A stretch of DNA of 64,000 nucleotides from Lepus europaeus (taxonomy: Eukaryota > Chordata > Mammalia > Lagomorpha > Leporidae), in the NCBI RefSeq assembly GCF_033115175.1, contig NC_084844.1, positions 32,087,885-32,151,884 on the forward strand, written 5' to 3'. Below are positions 1 through 12,429 of this stretch, piece after piece. The position numbers and the translations under genes were made by a program. The notes beneath the pieces were generated by a model. It did no database searches. It saw only the letters and a list, made by a program, of their open reading frames with translations, and was not told the origin of the DNA. The number at the start of each line of letters is the position of its first letter. The stretch's first letter is position 1.

Positions 1-48
1 TCCCCTCGGGTGTGGAGGGACAGGGCGTGTGCCAAAGAAGGAGTTACT

Positions 49-367
49 GGGGTGGGCACTTTGTTGCAGCAGGTTAAGGGACACTGGCATCCCAGAAGGG
101 TGCCGATTCCAGTCCTGGCTGCTCTGCTTCTGATCCAGCTCCCTGCTAATGTGCCTGCGGAAGCAGCAGAAGATGGTCCATGTGCTTGGATCCCTTCCAC
201 CCACATAGGAGACCCAGATGGAGTTCCAGACTCCTGGCTTCAGCCTGGCCCAGTCCTGGACCTTGCAGCTGTTTGAGGAGTGAATCAGTAAATGGCAGAT
301 CACTGTCTCTTCCTTTCCCTCTGTCACTCTGTCTTTCAAATAAATAAAATAAATTAAAAAAAAAAAA
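49..367 (+). mobile_element. C-repeat SINE
   Basis: Nearly full length with decayed head; ends AAATAAATAAAATAAATTAAAA and a 12-A tail. Confidence 0.9.
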
Positions 368-2734
368 CAGGAGGGTTATTATGTTAATAATAGGAAGTGT
401 TAAAGAGATTCCTTGTGTTGAAATTCCCTTTTACCATATGGGGTAGGATTTGGTTCCTGGGACAATCAGTTTCCAAACTCATTGCTTATTCATGGTTTTT
501 GCACAACAGTCAATGCCTGCAACCCTGCAGTTGACATCATTGTGTTTTGTTCTGGAAGCTGGGCTTTGGGGCTCTGAGGGGCACTGTCAGAGAAGGGCAG
601 AGACAAGTCTTCCTAGGTCCAGCGTACACTTTGCTAGCAGTTCCAGGAAAACCAGCTGCCCTGTCGCTTCCGAGCTCCTGGCCCATGGCTCCAACCCTCC
701 TCAGTTCAGTTCTGTTGGGCTTTATGTGGAGGTGGGGGCTTCAGAGAAAGGAGGACAGAATTTACTGGATCCCAAAGATGGAGTTGTAAAAGCACCGTGG
801 AACTAACCGATGCCACCAACACAAGAGGCAGTTTTGTCTCCCCGGCCGGTGTCCTGTCTGGTTCATGGCCGAGTGCCGAAGCCAAAATTTGGTCAAGCTC
901 TTTCCCGGATTCCCAGCTGGGGCTCCCCTGTCCTAGGTTACTGGCATCTTCTCTGCTTGCTAACTGTGCTTTGTGATCCCAGCTAGTGGGAGGCAGCAAA
1001 CCCACTGCTAAACAGGGAAGCAACTGAAAACCCAAAATGCCAGCACGTCTAGTCTGGACACAGTAAGGCACTCTCCCGTTCATTCATTCGTTCGTTCAGC
1101 TCTCCATTCACAAATATCTCTTGCCTGTCCACTGCAAGGCCAGGGCTTTCAGATCTACAAGTTTCATTCAAAACAGGAGAGGTAGAATGAGGGAGGGTGC
1201 CTCCAGTCTATAACAACGCAATTGGCCACAGCCTGGAGCCAGGGTCCTCCCGGGAGACCCCTCTCCAAGCTGCGACTTCCTAAAGAGCAGCGTGAAAAAT
1301 GAGATGGAGCCAGTGAGTTAATAAAGCAATCACCGAACAAAATGAGGACAACGCTCAGTGCCAGCCCCCAAAGGGAGGTTAAGAATTGGAATGCAGCCCT
1401 GTGAGCTTCATCAGCACCTCAGTAGGAGACTGTCCAGGGACACCGCGGAATGGGAGGCGGCCCCCCCTGCCAGGGAGCAGGCATCCTTGGCCAGCACGAA
1501 AATCTTCAAAGGCTCCCGCAGCAGCAGGGATGATGCTCCAGCCATCAGACAGGGGAAGACAGATTTCCTGTAAAATACGCCTTGAAAGGCCGCTCATTTG
1601 CCTTCATGGGCCCCGGGAAAGGCTGAGATAGGTGTCATCAGGAAACCCGGACACTTTAAGATCCACATGGTTTAATGCAGCATGAGCCCCAGGTCAGGCC
1701 CAGAAACGACTTCCTGCCTGTCGGGGCTTATTGGACCATGAAAGAGGACTCCTAGAGAGACTGTGAAATCGCCTCCTCTCAAAGGGTGTAGATGCTGGTG
1801 TCTCCGGGGCGGTGGCCCGAGGGCCAGCCCACAGACAGGCAGAGGGCTCTCATAGGTCTTCCTGCCTGCCGTCTCAGCCCAAAGGTACCCTCCTGTGTAA
1901 GAAGCCTCTCTGTCCACCCTCTCTGGGTGGACAGTTGAGTCCAGAAAGTGGGTGGAGGTGGCAGATGCTAAATTCAGCTTGGATGGCTCTCAAGCACTTG
2001 GGGGCAACAGGAGGATGAAGCCGGCCAGGTTTCACCTTTTTGTTTGGTTTTGTTTCCCAGAGATGGGGTCAATTGGGCAGCAGGCTCCAGCCCTTCAAGC
2101 ACTGCCTATCTGGAAGCTGTGTTCATAGTTCAAATGCGTGTGCTTTCTGCAGCTCTTTGCCAGCCGTTGAATGTAAAATACAACCTGTTTCTCTCCCGAG
2201 AAGGCTAAAGCATCAAACGGTACATCAGGGAGGTGGGAGGCAGGGATGTGTCTTAAACCTCAGAGCTCCTGGAGCTGCAGAATTGAGATCGGCAGATCTG
2301 AGAGCTTTGCAAGTGCCCCGAGCATTTGCATGCAAGTTCCCCGGATGACGCCATCAGACCCATCAGATGCAAACAGGCTGTGCCTGCCCACAGCTGGAGC
2401 TGACATTTCCGGATCTGAAGAGAGCAGACTGCATGGAGGAGCGGGGGAGGGGGAGCCCTTTCATCTGGGCTGCTTGGGTTTGTGCTCCTCCTCCAGGATC
2501 ACTCTTAATGGGTCTCTCCAGGGCACCACGACTGCCACCCCAAGACAGCTGCCACAGCCCACTCGGCTAAATGAGACCAGGTATTTAATGCCTATTTATT
2601 GGGCTCTCCCGTGGCTCCAGGAAGGGAGCTTTGTGGGTGGAACTGGGCCTCTGAGAGGGCCACTGTGGCCCCTGTCTTCCCGGGCCTTCCTTTCCAGCTA
2701 GAACTCTATCCTTGGTGCTTTGGCAAGCACAGAA
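368..2734. other. Intergenic sequence without a recognised gene
   Basis: No exon, RNA gene or young repeat is recognised. Open frames of 60-150 codons on both strands lack similarity to anything I know and overlap one another. Confidence 0.6.
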
Positions 2735-2900
2735 CGTTTCACTCACTCGCCCTCTCACTCACTCATTCATTCATTTCAATGCATTCAGTAAATACTCATG
2801 GCACCATTCCCAAGAGCTGGAAATGCAACATTGAAGAAGACAGTCTACTACCCTGCTCCTAGGAGCCTCACCTTTAGACTGGTAAACTATGAACAATGGT
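2735..2900 (+). repeat. L2-type LINE 3' fragment
   Basis: CACTCATTCATTCATTTCA leads into AGTAAATACTCATGGCACC, followed by a counterpart of the L2 motif ending in a purine-rich stretch. The fragment is old and diverged. Confidence 0.55.
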
Positions 2901-2934
2901 ATGATAGAGATAGAGAGATGATAGAACAATGATT

Positions 2935-3012
2935 TTATTTATTATTGATAGAAAATATTTTAAATTTATATATACACATAAATACATACATACACACATA
3001 CACACACACACG
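2935..3012. repeat. A/T-rich stretch with (CA)n microsatellite
   Basis: TATATACACATAAATACATAC grades into a short (CA)n run ending at 3011. Confidence 0.7.
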
Positions 3013-3329
3013 ATTTCAAATAATGATATGTGCTAGGAAAGAAACAAAATCAAACGGGCTGGGCCCAGGTAATAGACCAGGAGGAAACTGGGCCCAACGT
3101 TAGCTTGGGTGAGCAGGAAAGGTCTCTCTGTGACACTTAACACTGCAACCTACGTGAACAGGAGCTCCCCGGCCCCTGAATGTCCGGGGAGGACTCTCAC
3201 GTGGAAGCCTGGCAGGTGCTCAGGCCATGGGTGCAGGAAGGAGCCTGGCATGTTCAAGGAGCAGACAGAAGGGCAGCAAGGACGGAGCATGGGGAAGAGC
3301 AGGCCCGCACAGAATTACACAGGTCCAGC

Positions 3330-3870
3330 TGGGACTTAACCAGAATTAGTGCCAGGCTGAAATTTAGGGATCATGAGGTTCAGTTCCCAGCCTGATGGCT
3401 GGAAACTCTGAGGCTCCCAGAGATAATGTGACTGGCTCAAGGTGACCCAGCAACTGGAGCAGGGCCAGGACCAGTCCTTGCACCTGCTGACTCTTGCCCA
3501 GTGTTTTATCCATTGTGTCACATGGGTTACAGCTCATGTGTGTACAGTGCAGGCCCGGTAGCAGGCCCCTGCATATTTAATACCTGTAGCACTTAATAGG
3601 GTAGGTCAGATTGGAAAAATATAAAAGAAACAGGAGATGAAAAAAGAGAATGAAGAATTAGACTTCAGTGTTAACCAGAGCCAACCTCAAGTTCACATTA
3701 TCCCTTACTAGATCCATGACCTGAGGGACATCTTTTAATCTCTCTCAGCATTGATCTTGCCATGTGCAAAGTGGGACAACATAATCCAATGTCATAGATG
3801 AGCTGTAGGGATAGTGTGTGATGGTGCAATTAGGGGACTTAGCACAGGGTCTACTGCATATAAGAAGCCC
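3330..3870. repeat. MIR-like relics (two)
   Basis: 3330-3530 carries the deposit-and-compare style MIR core (GGCTCAAGGTGACCCAGCAA). 3660-3870 has the opposite orientation (CATGTGCAAAGTGGGACAA). Both are strongly diverged. Confidence 0.5.
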
Positions 3871-3934
3871 CTTTTACATGTTCTTTGCTGTATGATTATT
3901 ATATAGTCTTGGGGACTGAAGGTGCTTCCCCCAT

Positions 3935-4330
3935 GGTGCCAAGGAAAGCACCCACGTACAAACACTTATTCATGCACTCATCACTGTTGAACACCCGTTC
4001 TGTGATAAGCACTGCACTAATCACTGCAAGGAACAAACGCAAACATGGCTCTGCTGGCGTAGGAGACAGGCAACTGAGGCACCAGGATAGCAAGGCTTTG
4101 GAGGCTTTGAGAGATCAGCAAGAGGAGGGTAAACTGGTTGGGAAGGGTGGCTCAGGCTTCCCTTAGAATCTAAAGCTTGGGGTGCAACATGAGCCATGAA
4201 CTGGGAGTAATTAGTAGTTGATGAGAGCAAGCATGTGCCAAGGCCTTGGGGTGGCAAAGACATGGTGGGCTGGAGTGACTGAAAGGAAGCCAGTGGCTGC
4301 CAGAGGGTACAGGCCAGTGGAAGCAGAGCC
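3935..4330 (+). repeat. L2 LINE 3' body
   Basis: Starts CTTATTCATGCACTCATCAC and includes GCATGTGCCAAGGCCTTGGG, a typical L2 phrase, then AGGAAGCCAGTGG. A MIR-like relic follows to about 4540 (CAGATCAGAAAACCGAGACA). Confidence 0.6.
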
Positions 4331-4679
4331 CCGTACCAAGCACAGCATTGTTGTAAGCATGGGACCCTATACACGTGCACAAGTTGCGTGTGCGTGAAGC
4401 CTGCCTGGGTAAATTCCATTCACTCTGCAGATCAGAAAACCGAGACACCTGGTAAAGCACTCTGCTAGTGTCACTCAACTAGAAACTGATAAAGGAAGGC
4501 CCCAAAATAAATGTGGGCCCTCTAATTCCAGGTCCAAGACTCTCCCAATGAACTAGGACTGGCCTGGTTTCTTCTGGGTTGTGGTATTCCAAGCAGGGAC
4601 ATTTTAAGTATCCATAAAAAGCAATATAGACAAAGAAGTGCGCTGTGAATGTTTAGGACACTGCCCTGTGGGAAACTTT

Positions 4680-4930
4680 TCAACATTTCCCATTGCTCTC
4701 AGGACAAAGGACAAAGGCTTAGACTGATACACAGACCTTTTAAACTGATGGCCAGACCTTTTGTGGTCTGACCCCTGATTAAAATTCTCCTGCTGCACTG
4801 CCTATGTCTGCTCCCTGCCTCTAAGTGTGCTTTCCAACCTCACACAGCTCCTGCCATTTCCCAGCTGGGCCTTGTTCCTCTGGCCTGCAGGCCTTTGTTT
4901 AACTACTTCCTCTGTCTCAGATGCTATGTT
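4680..4930 (-). repeat. Ancient L2-like relic
   Basis: TTTGTGGTCTGACCCCTG and CCTTGTTCCTCTGGCCTGCA match the antisense L2 tail pattern. Confidence 0.5.
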
Positions 4931-5035
4931 ACAAAGAGTGACAACAAACCAGCCAACTGAGGCAAAGGATGGGATGAGGAAAGGCAGCTCGAGCAGAGGG
5001 GGAAATCACAATTTGTCTGCATCCTTGGAACTGAG

Positions 5036-5650
5036 GTCCATTCTTCCATCCATCCATCCTTCTTCCCAACCATTTGTCTACTTTTCCTTCTTCCCTTCCT
5101 ACTTTTCTTCCTTCCTTCTCCCTATCATCCATCCATGCACCCTTGCCTCCACCCTTCCATCCACCCATGGACCTTTCCATCCAGTTTCCTTCCACCTATT
5201 CATCCATCCAACCATCTGTCCTTGTATCCATCTATCCTTCCATTCTCCTCTTTCCATTCTTCCACCTATACATCCGTTCATCTATCCATACATCTATGTA
5301 TCTACATTTGCATCCACCCAGCCCTTCCATCCACCAGTTCCTCATATATCCACTCATTCATCAACCCATATATCTATCCATCTGCCTGTCCTTCCATTAT
5401 TCCATCCACACTTCCATCCATCTATTAACCTCCCATCCATACATCTCTCTTTCCATCCCTCTATCCATCCCTCTATCTGTCCATCCATCTATCCACCCAT
5501 TTACCTACCTATCCTCCCACCCTTCCACCCACCCATCCATCCATTTATTCATGTACACATGCATCCACCCATCCATTCAGCCATCCATCTATCTATCCAT
5601 CATTCTTCCACCACCCATCTACACATCCACCCCTGCACATACACACCCAC
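5036..5650. repeat. (CCAT)n degenerate microsatellite array, about 600 bp
   Basis: Imperfect tetranucleotide CCAT/TCCA units interspersed with CTAT and CCTT. Because the period is not a multiple of three and the units contain no stop, long spurious frames open on both strands (up to 282 codons); none is a gene. Confidence 0.95.
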
Positions 5651-6550
5651 CATTTATCCAACAACCATTTACTGAGCCCTGTGTGCTATATGCCAGGCAC
5701 CAGGGATCCAGAGATGAGCCAGTTAGACTTTCCTCCTCAAGGAGCTCATAGTCAATGGAAAGACAAACAAGTATCACCCAAACAGAGATCACTTTAAACC
5801 CTCCAATTTCACAACCTGTGCGTGTCCAGACCCCTCCCCACAATCTGCAGAAATTCTTGCTTTCTTCCTCCTGATCCCCTCTCCATTTCTCTGCCCATAG
5901 GTATCGTCCCAGGGTGGCCTTGTGCTGGCGGGGAAATAGTCCTAGATCTCTTTACCCTTTTACCACAAGAAATAAAAACCCAGTGATGATAATGAGCAGT
6001 TGGTGACCTCACTGTAGATTTGAAAATCTATAGTGAAGGGTCTTTCCCTATACTTTGCAGCCTTCCACCTCTTATTTATTTCCCACCAAAAGCCCCAGCA
6101 ACTAGCACTGGACCCTCCTCCAGTGCAGTCCCCTGGGAGTGAAGTGTACTCTTCACTTCCTACTGAGACATGCCCCCCAGGACAGAGGGCTGCCAGAATC
6201 TAGCAAGCACATTGTGCTCCAACTCCTTGCAAGAACAGACCCCACAGTACAGGGTGGCGAGTGCTACAACAGAGGGAAGTTCCGATGTCCCCACAGAGGC
6301 TGGCACAGAGAAGGGGGCCCCAGTTAGCCCAGGTGTTGGGGAGGGGGTTCTGGGAAGGCTCCCTGAATAAGAGGGGAGGTAGGGAGAGGACATTTCAAGC
6401 AGAACAAGTGACAAAGACAGAGAAGCCAGAGAGGACATGTTGTGTGAGGAGGTCCAAAAGTCTTTCAGTATGGCTAGAGAATCCAATATGAGGAACAGCA
6501 GGAGACAACACCAGACAGAGGTAGGCTGAGTTACACAGGGCGGACCACGC
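5651..6550 (+). repeat. L2 LINE 3' end, left part
   Basis: TTATCCAACAACCATTTACT and CAAGGAGCTCATAGTCAATG open the element. GGGAAGGCTCCCTGAATAAG and later L2 phrases follow. It continues after the LTR-like insertion at 6935-7026 (GGACTTTAAGCTACAGTCAT). Confidence 0.6.
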
Positions 6551-6934
6551 GACTGTGTGTTGGAATCTGTTAGGCCACTGAGGCCTGATAGAACCCGTTA
6601 GGGCACTGAGGCCTAAAACTCCCAAACCCGATAAAACTGGGCACAGATAATCTAAAGGTTAGTGGAATGTTCATTGTTTGGACATTCCAAGTTGCTGAGA
6701 CAAGACATTGTGACAAAGGGACTTGGCCAACCGGCCCTTCTGCAACAGAACCCCTCCCGAAAAAACAACATAGTTGGACTGCTGCCCGTCGCCTCCCTGC
6801 TCTCCGGGCGGTCTACAGTCCTATCCCAAACTCCCTCTATGCTGTCCTGTCTACAAAAAAAAAAAAAAAATGTTTTCTGCTTCTCAGTGGTCTCTGTGCC
6901 TCTTTGAGCCCTAAAATCCTAAAACCTGACACTT
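6551..6934 (+). mobile_element. Probable solo LTR of an endogenous retrovirus
   Basis: About 385 bp interrupts the L2, running from TGTGTTGGAATCTGTTAGG to CCTAAAACCTGACA. It is bounded TG...CA as retroviral LTRs are, with an A16 run near 6855 and two diverged GAGGCCTRA repeats near its start. The internal retroviral genes are absent. A clean target duplication was not found, so the boundaries are approximate. Confidence 0.4.
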
Positions 6935-7027
6935 CGGACTTTAAGCTACAGTCATAGAGTTGCTATTAAGGGGTCTTAAGCTCTTAAGTTCAGAAGTGAT
7001 GTGGTTGGCAGTTCTAGAAAGAATATA

Positions 7028-7288
7028 GGGGGCCTAGCACTGTGGTGTAGCAGGTAAGGCCACCGCCTGCTGTGCTGCATCCCATATGGGCACCGGTTGA
7101 AATCCCGGCTGCTCCACTTCTGATCCAGCTCTCTGCTATGGCCTGGGAAAGCAGTGGAAGATGGCCCAGGTCCTTGGGCCCCTGCACCAGCATGAAAAGC
7201 CCTGGAGGAAGCTCCAGGCTCCTGGCTTTAGATGGGCACAGCTCCAGCCATTGCAACCAATTGGGGAGTGAACCAGCAGATGGAAGAC

Positions 7289-7320
<32 letters not shown>

Positions 7321-7371
7321 GCCTCTCCTTCTCTCTTTGTGTAACTCAAATAAATAAGTCTTTTTAAAAAA
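7028..7371 (+). mobile_element. C-repeat SINE, young-type
   Basis: Full length, with a (CT)n run at about 7290-7314 and TTTTTAAAAAATT 3' end. It sits at the right end of the L2 remnant. Confidence 0.95.
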
Positions 7372-9700
7372 TTGAGACTGGGATATGGGGTCCCTTAACT
7401 GCAACCTCGGGACTGTGGGAACCTCAGAGTCAGGGCCAAAGCTATGGAACAACAACAGTTCCTTTCTCTCCTAAGGAGTGGGTGTGAGACCAGAGCAATC
7501 CTATGGACTCAGGCCTTGTGCTAAAGACAGGCAGTCTGAGCCCCAGGGTAGCCAACTCTGCGTCCTGGGGAGGTAGCCTGATGCCTGCTCTATTCTCCAA
7601 CAACCCTTCTTGGGGCTCTGTTATCAGACCAAAAACTCAGTGCCAGATCCACAGACAGTCACGACCCAACAGATGGATTCATACTGATGCTCAAACAGGT
7701 TCAGGGCAGAGAAACCTCACATGCCTTTTTCCAGAGTGCTTTCCTGCTCTCCACATCCCCACAACCAGCCTTCCTGCTGCTTAATTCTAAAAGCCACATG
7801 GACTTCAGAGGGAATGGAATCGGTCTGGGCCTGGTTCACGTACACTTGAATCCTCAAACAGGCTCTTTGGTAAGAGATCCCGAACTCCCAAGACACCTCC
7901 CCAGCGCCCTTACACAACATCTTGTTTTGAATCAGGGAATTGTATTTTGCCAGAACTGTATGTTCAAGTTCAATGTTAATGTCAGAACCCATGAAATGCG
8001 AGTGGGTTCTAAATTTGGAAACCATGGTCTCCCATCTCTCCCCCAAAGCATTCCTTCAGCTATTGACCTTGGAGGCAGCTTCTCTATACCATGTGACTGT
8101 TTGCTGGGACTGACACACTTCGAGCCTTCCAACCTGTGGGTGCTGACTCAGCAGATCGATCACCAGATCGATCGCACGGTCCCCAGTCTCCACAGAGCAC
8201 CACAGAGGCGATCCCATCTGCAACCAGCTTCCTTTCTTGGCAAAGCTGCCAAGTCCAATCTGGTTTCCAGGGGACGCGTCTGTCCTGACTTAAACTTTGA
8301 CTCTCTACCAGTGTCCTTTTCTAAGCTATTTGCACTGTGAACATAGCACCTAAAAAGATTTATTAAAGAAAAAAAAGAGAGAGCCGAATGTCATTTTTAG
8401 AAAGGCCAGACACCCGACACATCCTCCTCTGAGTAGATTTCTTTGACAGCTTGTGATGTTACCTGAATGGCTAATACACCCTCAGACTCCAAGTAAATAA
8501 TCCATGGCATGTAACTTGGGTATAAAAGAGGACATTTTACACAACGTGGCCACAGACGCCTTGTCATTTCCCAGAAAATTAGAGGGTCTCCCAGTGACCC
8601 TGCAAACGGATCGCACAAGTATTCTGCCACAGCTGCAGGAACAGACGGGGTCTGTTGTAATAATGTTTTCCAGTCCCCACAGATAACATGCTGGGGACGG
8701 GGAGGAGGGGGGACGCGAGCCAGCCTCCGATGGCTCAGAAGGAAACCTGCGCTCTCGGCCTCCGGGGGTGTGAAAGACACTTTGTTAGCAGGCAGTGCTT
8801 CAATGCTGAAGGGAGGCAGTGAGGAGAGACGGGGTGAGCCCTGGTTTCTTCATTGGGAGCCCCTTGGGCCACCAAGATAGAAAAGGATTGGCTGAAAGAG
8901 AGGTGCACACCCAGAGAATGGCTCCAATCAAAGCTTCAAGGGAGCTTAAAGGTATCCTTCTGCCTCCAGAAGGGACCAGAGAGGTTTTGAAACCAGAAGA
9001 TGATTTCACAGCTTCCCTTAGCAACTCTTTCCCAAATCTCTGCAGAGATGGAGGAAGAAGAATCTCTATCTTCTGTGCAGGACCTTGTGGTTTGCTTTAA
9101 ACCAGGTCTTCCCTTCACTCATAACAATAGCTCATGGCAGCTGAGGGATGCCCAGGTGCCTGGTGCTACGCTGAGTCCCTGATGTATTCAATGAAATCCG
9201 TCAGCTGATCCTCTCCATCGTGAACACCAGAAGAGGAAGACGTCGTTCAGAAAGCTGACACCTCGCCCAGGGCCAGCACCGGGTAAGGAAGGGGCTGGGG
9301 GCGGAGCATGGTCCCCGCAAGGCTCTTGGGCTCTCGCTAGGTTTTTGCTTGCTCTTCAGTAAAGTGGATCTAATCGCTGTCACAAGAGACTAAGGGGTTG
9401 TTTATGTTTGGTTGTCTGGTTGGTTGTTTTGGTGGGTTGGTTGGTTGATTGGTTCTTTTTCTCTTTTTTACTTTTTTGGCCGGGTCTCTGTACTTTGCAT
9501 CAGTATTTCAATGATGCATCTTATTCCCAATCCTCGCCACCCAGCTGCTTAACAATGCTGAACTTGACATTGTACTTATATTTATGCCACCGCCATCCAG
9601 ACTTTTCAGTCAGGGTCTTTTAATTAGTCAGTCCATTGCCTTTTTATGCCATCATCATGCCTTTAACCACATCTCATTATGCTGATCTCTGCTTAACAAA
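7372..9700. other. Intergenic sequence without a recognised gene
   Basis: Mostly unique. It includes a 10-bp direct repeat CAGATCGATC (8152, 8164) and a (GGTT)n-rich patch at 9398-9450. A 217-codon frame at 7687-8340 is open but unrecognised, with no splice or Kozak support. 9125-9190 is MIR-like. Confidence 0.55.
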
Positions 9701-9724
9701 AACAGACATCTGTTTTGTTCTTTG

Positions 9725-10200
9725 CTTTCCACGAATCATTTTATATAGACCTATTTGTATGTGATCCTTACAACAATCCCGCCAAGAAAAGATAAACGGA
9801 GGGGAGGGTTTTAACATGGTTGTTAAGACGCTGGTTGGGATGCTCATGTCCCATATCGGGGCACCTGGTTCGAGTCACAGCTCCACCCAGACACCCTAGT
9901 CCAGCTTCCTACTAACGTACACCCTGGGAGGCCACAGATGATGGTGTAAATAGCTCCGTCCCTACCATCCCTGTGTGTCTGTCTGCCTTTCAAATAAATA
10001 ACAAGTTTAAAAAAATATTTAAAGAAAGGATACACAGATAGATTACTTATTAGTAGTAAGTAGTAGTATTGTCACCTTTTACACAATAGTTAAAGTGAGG
10101 CCCGGGCGTTTTAAGTGAGTGCAGGGTGTAGAATCTAAACCCAGATCTGTGATGGTTAAAGCTGAGCCCTTCCCGCTACTGCATGTGACACAGCTGTGGG
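9725..10200 (+). repeat. MIR relic split by a SINE
   Basis: TGATCCTTACAACAATCCCG on the left and CCTTTTACACAATAG on the right are consecutive MIR parts, separated by the SINE at 9801-10022. Confidence 0.55.
9801..10022 (+). mobile_element. C-repeat SINE, older subfamily, internally shortened
   Basis: Head GTTGTTAAGACGCTGGTTGG, body CACCCTGGGAGGCCACAGAT. The region between the body and the CT tract is missing. Confidence 0.85.
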
Positions 10201-10299
10201 CACTGCCTTGTGCAAGCTGCCCTCCGGCAGGAAGCACTGATGGACATCCCTGAGCACAGTCAGCAGCTCCTGACCCAGGAGCCCGGGTTCCAAATCTTG

Positions 10300-10440
10300 C
10301 CTCTGCTCCCCACTAGCTGGGTGAGCGTGGGCAAGTGCCTCAGTTTCCCTATGGGTAAATAGGGACACTAATAGAACCTTCCACAGCATTGTTGTAAAGC
10401 TCTGAGGACAGTGTCTCAGCTCAGGAAATGCCATCTCAGG
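10300..10440 (-). repeat. MIR relic
   Basis: GGGCAAGTGCCTCAGTTTCC then GGTAAATAGGGACACTAATA, antisense MIR core. Confidence 0.65.
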
Positions 10441-10891
10441 GCTGGTTGCTCTCACACGGTTACAGAGATACCTGGAAGAAGGACAGAGTAGGGCAAACGA
10501 TGCCTCGCTGGGAAATAGGAGAAAGGTAGCAGAAACTAACAGGACACGCGGCTCTGCAGCTCCCCACTCTGCCTCTGCTCCCGGGGCAGCCTCACACCAG
10601 TCGCTTTACTCTTCTTGGGTTTTTCTCCTCAGGTGAGAAAATTCAACAAGGTTGTGCAGGAAAAGTTTGGCCAAGATCCCTCCTAGGACCCAGCGCCCCT
10701 GGAGACTCTGAGGAGTACACGCAACCACCCCACCCTGACTGAGACTGACGGGTGAAGAGCACCAGTTACTGTCACGTAGGTCCAGGCTGACCTGCTCATC
10801 CCGGTTCCGCATCCTAGGAGCACAGCAGCAGAAACCCAGGAATGCTTGATCACCCATACTAGGTTAGATCCTTTTGTAAAAAATCTTCCAT

Positions 10892-11228
10892 CAGGGTGGG
10901 CGTTCGGCACAGCAGTTAAGACGCTGCTTCGGGCGCAGCCTCCCATGCTGGAGTTCTCCTCCGCTTCTGATCCAGCTTCCTGCTAATGCGCACCTTGGGA
11001 GACAGCAGTGATGGCTCAAGATGTTGGGGCCCTGCCACCCACATGGGAGACTTGGATGGAGTCTCAGGCTCCTTGCTTCTGCCTTGGCAGTTGTGGGCAT
11101 TTGTGGAGTGAACCAGCAAAGGAAAGATCTCTCGATCTCTCTCTCCCCCCCCCTCCCCCTCTCCCTCCCCCCTCCCTTCCTCCCTTTGTCACTCTACCTC
11201 TCAAGTACATGAAAATATAAAAATAAAC
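10892..11228 (+). mobile_element. C-repeat SINE, older subfamily
   Basis: Head GTTCGGCACAGCAGTTAAGA. The pyrimidine tract is C-expanded (CCCCCCCCTCCCC) rather than plain (CT)n. Confidence 0.9.
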
Positions 11229-12023
11229 AAAGTCTCAGATCTTAGAGAGACAGCCCTCCATGCACAGCGGTTCACCCTGCTTGTTGGTACCCAGTCATCT
11301 GGCCACCAAGACCTCCCCCTCCAAAAACTGCTGCTTTGCCCCAACATCCCTGCCTTGCCCAGACACTGCCTGGGGAGCACGATGGTGTTTTTATGGGCAG
11401 AGACACAGGAGCCCACTCGGGAGAGGTCCTTGTTCCAAGGAAGAATTTCAGCAAAGGAAAGAAAACCAGCAGCAAAGGACAGAGGACATCGCCACCTCCG
11501 CCAGGCTCAGCCAGCTCCCCCAGCGGACTAAGGCGACGTGAGGCAGCAGCATGTGGCGGAAATGCCAAGGCCCATGTCACCACTATTTCTTCTGAAAACA
11601 TGCAAGTGCAAAAACTGGTTTGCCACCCAAGACTCATTACCCAGACAAACGCCAAACTGTCCTACAAAGGCGCTCCACCCCTAGCCTGCCCCCCTCGCCC
11701 TGCCAACCCTCCAGGTCTGTGAACACCACTCGCTGTCTCCACCCCAGGACTGACCTCCCCCTGCCCACGGCTCTCCATCCCAGCCCCAAACCCGTGACTC
11801 CCAGGCTGCGCCCCGAGCCCAGCCCGCATGCTCCTCTCCAGACCTTTCCCAACACCTCTGCAGGGCCTCCAACGAAGCGCATCCAAAACTCAACATGTGC
11901 TTCTGCTCTGTCCAAACCCACTCGCTCTGCCACCATCCGGCCCTTCGTTCAAACTCTGTGCTGCCTCTTCCTCCTTGTCCCCATATCCGACCCCATCAAC
12001 TCTATCACCTGGACACTTGTCTG
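11229..12023. other. C-rich intergenic sequence, no recognised gene
   Basis: 11630-11990 is strongly C-rich on the + strand, which opens overlapping frames on both strands (up to 143 codons) with no recognisable domain. Confidence 0.55.
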
Positions 12024-12180
12024 TTTTTTAAAGATTTGTTTATTTATTTGAAAGGCAGAGTTACAGAGAGGCAGAGGGAGACAGAAAGAGGTCTTCCATC
12101 TATTGGTTCATTCCCCAAATGGCTGTAGTGGCTGGAGCTGGGCCAATCTGAAGCCAGGAGCCAGGAGCTTCTTCTGGGTG
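12024..12180 (-). mobile_element. C-repeat SINE fragment
   Basis: Only the 3' half is present (tail, CT tract, AGCCAGGAGCCAGGAGCTTC). The head is missing and C-rich sequence follows directly. Confidence 0.85.
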
Positions 12181-12429
12181 TCCCCTGTGTCACCTGTACA
12201 TCCACAGACCCTACCCCCACCCTGCACCCCAGCCCTGCCCCCCTCCTCCAGGCCACGTTCCCCGCCCTGCCGTTTCACACCTGTTGCAGAGGTTCCCAAT
12301 GGTCTTCCACAGCCACCTTGGCTTCTCTCCCAGCCATGGGGCAGGCAGCTGCCTGTAACTTTTTTTTTTTTTAATGCAAACCTCACTGCCCTACTTAAAA
12401 TCCTCCTGCTGTCTCCAAAACTCTTGCAA

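Noticed and set aside
5036-5650. CRISPR-like regular repeats
   Set aside because: Simple tetranucleotide repeat without spacers, in a mammalian genome.
4827-5751. 282- and 225-codon frames
   Set aside because: They run through the (CCAT)n array; His/Pro/Ser/Ile low-complexity text is a direct consequence of the repeat.
7687-8340. 217-codon frame in unique sequence
   Set aside because: Not recognised, no splice or promoter support, no biased composition. Chance length is possible. Kept only as a remark in the region entry.
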